A stretch of 64,000 nucleotides of DNA from Marisa cornuarietis (taxonomy: Eukaryota > Mollusca > Gastropoda > Architaenioglossa > Ampullariidae). The notes under the pieces are model-generated. The model saw only the letters and a list, made by a program, of their open reading frames with translations. It had not been told where the DNA came from and made no database searches. Where the stretch lies: NCBI GenBank assembly GCA_004794655.1, contig SMMW01000003.1, positions 20,478,501 through 20,542,500 on the forward strand, read 5' to 3'. The translations under genes were made by a program, and so were the position numbers. Below, one piece after another: positions 59,211-64,000 of the stretch. Every line of letters begins with the position of its first letter. Positions within the stretch are counted from its first letter, which is position 1.

Positions 59211-60306
59211 GCATTTGGGATATCCTTTAAACGGAACTGCTCATTTGGAGTTAAAGCTTCCACAAAATTCTTTTAGACTTTTGCACAGATAACTAAGCTC
59301 CCTTACATCAAAAGCGTGAACATATACCGCTCCAACCCCGAAGAAAAAAAATCAAAATATTCCAGAATACACATGCGCGCGCGAAAACACACGCACGCAC
59401 ACACACAGAGGCCTGACGAGAGGTGGGGGACATGGGGGATACTGTACCCGGGGGACCTAGCCTTGCTCAGTGGATTTTTTCCTTTTTCTTTTCCTTTTCT
59501 TTTAAAGAAAGGTTGACGTAGCATTTTTCTCTCTGTGGATTTTTACTATGGAGCGGGGCACTACAAGTTTGATCCTTTAATGTCAGTTTTCCTCATTTAC
59601 TAACCACTCACGTGTAAACATCTCTCTGTTCAAGTAGTGATGTAGATCCCAGTGCACTTGTCCTAGTGTTTGCAGTCTATATTTCGTTACTGAATGAAAT
59701 GTAGATATTGACAATCGAATTGTAAGCATATTATTATATACTGGGAAAACAATTTACGATTACAGTTACCAGGGGCTGGGTGAGGTCGTCATCCTCGGGG
59801 CCCCTGCTGCCTCTCGGCGGCCCTGCACACACGTAAAGACAATAAAGTTTCGTTGCTACATAATCAGGTCCTTGGTGGCAGAGGGACTGGAGGCGGGAGG
59901 AAGGTGGCAGGTAACTGAATGCCGCTGGTGGCGGCTGACGTGTCATGCCAGTCCCCGCCTGGCAGCGCGCGACCCGGTACAACTCCGGGTGGCGGCGTCA
60001 CCTCGGGGTCTGCGTCGCTCCAACGCCCATCTCTGGCGAAGGTCACCGTGGCGTGGGGATGGAAGAACCCTGTCAGGAAGCCGTTTGTTGCACCTGGCGA
60101 GCGAGGAGCTGCGAGTACACCTGGATGCATTTCTTCGCTCGATCTGGGCAGAACGTGTCGCCTGGTAATGGTGGGTTAAGTCACTGACCCGGTTCTTGAA
60201 CTTTGTCGAGAATTTTTATTTATTTATTAAGTTTATTTTCTTGCTGCCCTGGCGATTATCGTTCTCTTCTCATCCGAGTTGTATATCCGTTATTTCTTTT
60301 GTATCG

Positions 60307-60307
<1 letters not shown>
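59211..60307. other. No gene recognised
   Basis: A GC-rich island (59790-60180) is open on both strands in several frames without any motif. Confidence 0.4.

Positions 60308-60373
<66 letters not shown>
60308..60373. repeat. (TG)n microsatellite, 66 bp
   Basis: Uninterrupted TG dinucleotides; flanking Cys/Val frames are artefacts. Confidence 0.97.
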
Positions 60374-60374
<1 letters not shown>

Positions 60375-63324
60375 ATGCACCTGCGTGTGTGATTATTTCT
60401 AGAACCTACAGTTGCTGGAGATTGCAGCGTTAAGATTTCTTGTTGTCTGTATGTGTGTGTGTGCTCGGCAAGCCTGCAAATGTCGGGGGGTTTCTGACCT
60501 GTCATAACTTCGCTCAACCCGAACGACACTTTTTGTATATACAAGGGAGACCCCCCTCGGCCAGGGCCAAGCTTAACATCCTCGTCTTCACACCTGCACT
60601 ACGTGTGCGACTTCTTACCTTACAATGAGTCGCGACCGCAACAATAGGTGACGTGTCTTCGGCAGTAATCATCATTTGTCAGGGGGGGTTGAGCTCGCAG
60701 TCACGGGCAGCGGGGGGCAGTTGTTGATTATGAATACAGAATCGTTCATGCTGATCGTTACAGGGGGGAGGGAGATTGTTCTAGGGTGGGGGGGGGCACA
60801 TATAGGTGGGGACGGGGGAGGACTGGGTCTCCCGATGCCACGTGACGAGGGTGCAGAGTAGGTGCATTGGTTCCTGGACGTTTCGGTCAAAAGCAATTGA
60901 TTGTTATGATGAAGTACCGTGGTTGTCTTTTACCCGCTACCCCTGATCAATCAGCCCAGTTTGGGTGAGCGCACCTGCCATGCAAATGACTTGGCCATGG
61001 TTTTGCCTCATTCCAGACTCAACAAGCATCTCCGACATGGCACCACCGCACAACGTCCCCACTTCCCCATTTCACCACACCACTATTACACCACAGCACC
61101 ATGACACCATTTGACTACCATTAAACCATTTCACAAATACACCCGTTTATTTTTGTACTATTTTGCCCTTGTACCCTGTTATTACCACAGCGTTACACCG
61201 CTGCACGATGTCAGACTATTCTCGACTTTGGTCCTCGGTTTCCTGTCATTGTGTTTAAGTTTGCTTGGGGAGGGGGTGAGTTTTTTTTTCCTTCTTCTCT
61301 CACCTGATCTGATGCCCGCGTGGCCTTGATCGTTTCTCCATTTGATCTAGTTTCTTTAGTGAGGCGTTTTCCTTTTTTCTTTCATGTGGATTGCAAACTT
61401 CAGGAACCTTACCACTTGAGACAAGTGATCACTAGCTCTTGAAGCAAGTGATATCAGTCAAGTAATAACATGCCATGGTCAAGTGATAACATGCAAGGAT
61501 TTCCCTAAAACTAGAAGAATCATTAAAAGGAAGAGAAAGGCTTCAGCTCGTTAGGCGGATAGTAAATGACCAAAGATATTAAACACTTAAAATTATATAG
61601 AGAAAGATAGATGGGTATTGACAGCTGGTTAAATTATAATACAAATAGCAGCATAATAGTTAAATGTATCATACAAATAGCAACATAGAAGTTCAATTTA
61701 TTAGATTAATTTAAGCCCTAATTTTTTTTAACACATCTGTGAGGGATTTCTCTTCTTCCCTCCTTTTTTCACCTGTCTCCCTACTTGTCTTTTATTGCAG
61801 AAAAACTTTTGAGATGGGGATTAAGTTCTTCCCGCTTTACAGAGAAATTACAAAAATGTGATTGAAAAGGGAACAAATGGTGGCCTTGAATGGTTCAGAC
61901 ATCTCAACCTAAAGGATCCGATTTGCATAGAAGTCGATGCATTCATAAATGTGTTCGTGCGTGCGTGCGTCCACGCGCTAAATTGAAACATAAACATTAA
62001 TAAAACAGCTACCTAATGCAGAATGTGATGGTACGAGGTGTGCAACTTTCCACACAACATCCATACCTCAGGATTTATTTGCTTTTCATGGACAGCAGAA
62101 ACGTCAACATCCACCTGTTGGTCTCTACTTTATCAGGTGGAACAAAATTCAAGTTTTATTATCTTTCACATAGACTTCGACTTAGCTTTTGTCTTTTAAT
62201 CAACTTTTTTTCTGTAAGTATAATAGATTAACGGACAATATAGACAAGGATGATACAAAAATAAATAATAAAAGAGTGGATAAAAACCAAGGGCAAGATG
62301 GGTTAACGGATAATAGGAGATGTGCATAATGCAAACATGAAGAAAGCCGTGAAAAACTAGCGAGGGTACATCACACATACCCGAATCCCGCTGCACAGGT
62401 AACACCAAGTAAACATGCAAGCGAGGTGTCAAGATCGTTATCGACAAGATACCTGGACTCACTGGCTCCTGTTTCACCAGCTCTTCAAGGTGTGCTTATG
62501 TCGGGCCATTTTCGGTAAGTAAAACCAGACACGTGATATCGGCAAACGGCGCATGTTTTACTGCATTTTGTCAGCACTCCTTGCAGAGGCATTCGGAGGG
62601 AGTCGCCATATCAAAAGGTGACGCCGGGGTAGCGCCCTTTACCTTTGTTCTCGGCACCGCGCGCTCACAGAGTGTATTTATCATGCTTGTTGAACTGTCG
62701 TCTGCGACATCCGGTTGTCTCTCCGTTATCCCGAATTACAGGTAAGGTGCTGATACCCGGACTGCGTAAGCGGGTGTTTGAAGAAATGTGAACATAGTCA
62801 GGTGGCTGCGGGGGTGTTAGGGCCACAGGATGAACAAACGTCATAAAGACTGGGGGTGGGTGTGGGGAGGGGGGAGGAGGCAGTCTCATCAAGAGCTCGG
62901 CTATCGTGAAAAAGATCCTTGGATTTTGTGATCACGTGGCCTAATATGCCGGAACCGTTTGTCGGCACAATCCTAGACATGTGTCAGCGAGTTTCTAATT
63001 CAGATGTTGACATGCAGCAATCGCTGCTTAAATTTCTGTGGGCTGTACTCTTGCCAGGATGGGGTGGCGTCAATGCGATTTCTAGATTTCCTAAAAATAG
63101 CGCCTCACTTGTGAAGATAGTGTATGTGGTCTTAATCGTGTGGCGCAATATTGTCTTACCTGCCAGGTGCCATTACAAAAACGTCTGCTTAGTGTGTTAA
63201 GCGCTAATTTGAAGTTTCCTGTTGACATCTTTGGTTAACACCGTGACTGTTCCTCTCTAGAGAACAGAGTATGATCTTATCTTTACACTGCTCGACGGTT
63301 TTCGTCCGGTACTGCTTTAAGGGT
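60374..63324. other. No gene recognised; G-rich runs
   Basis: G-quadruplex-prone stretches lie at 60681-60826 and 62852-62880. A (GTGC)n word run is at 61960-61971. No exon with conserved protein content. Confidence 0.4.
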
Positions 63325-63500
63325 GGCCCGCTAGCGCAGTGGTAGAAGGTTTGCTTGTCGCCGTTACAGTGAGGACAGCCACGTTGTGTGTTTTCGTACT
63401 CACTCGATCTACATGCGACACCTGTCCTCAGATGTAGCCTGTAGATGTGACACCTGTCCTCGGATGTAGCCTGTAATGTGACATTTGTCCTCAGATCCAA
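63325..63500 (+). mobile_element. tRNA-derived SINE head fragment with 33-bp tandem duplication
   Basis: GGTGGCCCGCTAGCGCAGTG then GTAGAAGGTTTGCTTGTCG is a tRNA-like 5' region comparable to the SINE at 34577. The body word GCGACACCTGTCCTCAGATG and TAGCCTGTA is repeated nearly three times at about 31-33 bp (63413-63498). Confidence 0.6.
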
Positions 63501-64000
63501 CCATCGGGCTTTTAATCACTTTCATCCCACAATCAACCCCACTCCCCAGAGCGCGATGTAGTGACTGTTAAAGTTCATTACAGTTTCCATACCGTTTTAC
63601 GGGTGTGAACGGAAAACTCTCAATGCTGAAACATGAAAAATAATCCAGACATTTGAGACCAGGTGCCTGAGAAACTACTAACCTAAAAAACGGTCTCCTC
63701 TTTTCAGGCGCTGAAAAACCTCTTCTGGCTGCAGGAAAGTGGCGCAGAGTCAACACTCTACCATCATCCTTCACGGTTTGTGTAGTTCAGTGCCGTGACT
63801 ACACTCAACTCTACCATCATCCTTCACGGCTCCAATGAGTGCGAGACGCCAGACGCCGTAGTTGACCGAGTACTACGTGAAGGGGGTGGGGGGTGGGGAG
63901 GACCATGGCGGACCTGGTTACTGGCCCTTAGCAAAGGCCTTTGAGACGAACTGTTTCATTGGCTAGCCCAGTACAGGTCAATAGATTGACTTGACTTTGC
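63501..64000. other. No gene recognised
   Basis: A 24-bp direct repeat (CTCTACCATCATCCTTCACGG core) occurs at about 63757 and again at about 63809. A G-quadruplex-prone run lies at 63882-63902. Confidence 0.45.

Overview
The window is nuclear DNA from an animal, most likely a mollusc and probably a gastropod. The sequence shows short exons with canonical splice sites, long AT-rich introns, many micro- and minisatellites, tRNA-derived SINEs and decayed non-LTR retrotransposons. The taxon is my inference from the look of the repeats and of the one recognisable protein. No bacterial operon, phage, CRISPR array or true tRNA/rRNA gene was found.

1-11.5 kb (minus strand): the 5' portion of the ciliary transition-zone gene RPGRIP1L (protein fantom, MKS5/NPHP8 family). 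Thirteen coding exons join in frame into 481 residues of N-terminal coiled coil; the C2-domain half lies beyond base 1. One intron uses a GC-AG donor. The largest intron carries a broken non-LTR retrotransposon with a SINE nested inside it, bracketed by a perfect 17-bp target-site duplication. The presumed promoter region has weak RFX (X-box) candidates.

11.5-53 kb: a gene-poor stretch with no exon I can defend. It contains a GA-rich minisatellite (13.8-14.6 kb), a 43-bp array and a retrotransposon 3' fragment (18.9-19.95 kb), two neighbouring arrays that both have a 34-bp period (21.7-23.05 and 24.1-25.15 kb), a 22-bp array (30.4 kb), a 27-bp array (33.8 kb), a full-length SINE (34.6 kb), a 40-bp array (39.5 kb) and an array with a 122-bp higher-order unit (41.3-42.5 kb). 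GC-richer islands lie between them.

53-56.2 kb: several structured elements lie close together: a 26-bp perfect-stem hairpin, a 572-bp TTAA-flanked foldback element, a tandem array whose units are themselves dyads, and the C-terminal end of another non-LTR ORF. Next comes a candidate divergent gene pair. Two short first exons point away from each other across 321 bp, each with a good splice donor and a YY1-like ATGGCGG at its start. Neither product is recognised.

56.2-64 kb: no further coding exon is recognised. It has a degenerate telomere-like stretch, two perfect X-box matches 217 bp apart (58.6-58.9 kb), a long GT tract, G-quadruplex-prone runs and a SINE fragment.

The only firmly identified gene is RPGRIP1L. 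I do not see a convincing new multi-gene system. The most unusual items are the foldback element, the paired 34-bp arrays, the X-box pair and the divergent first exons.
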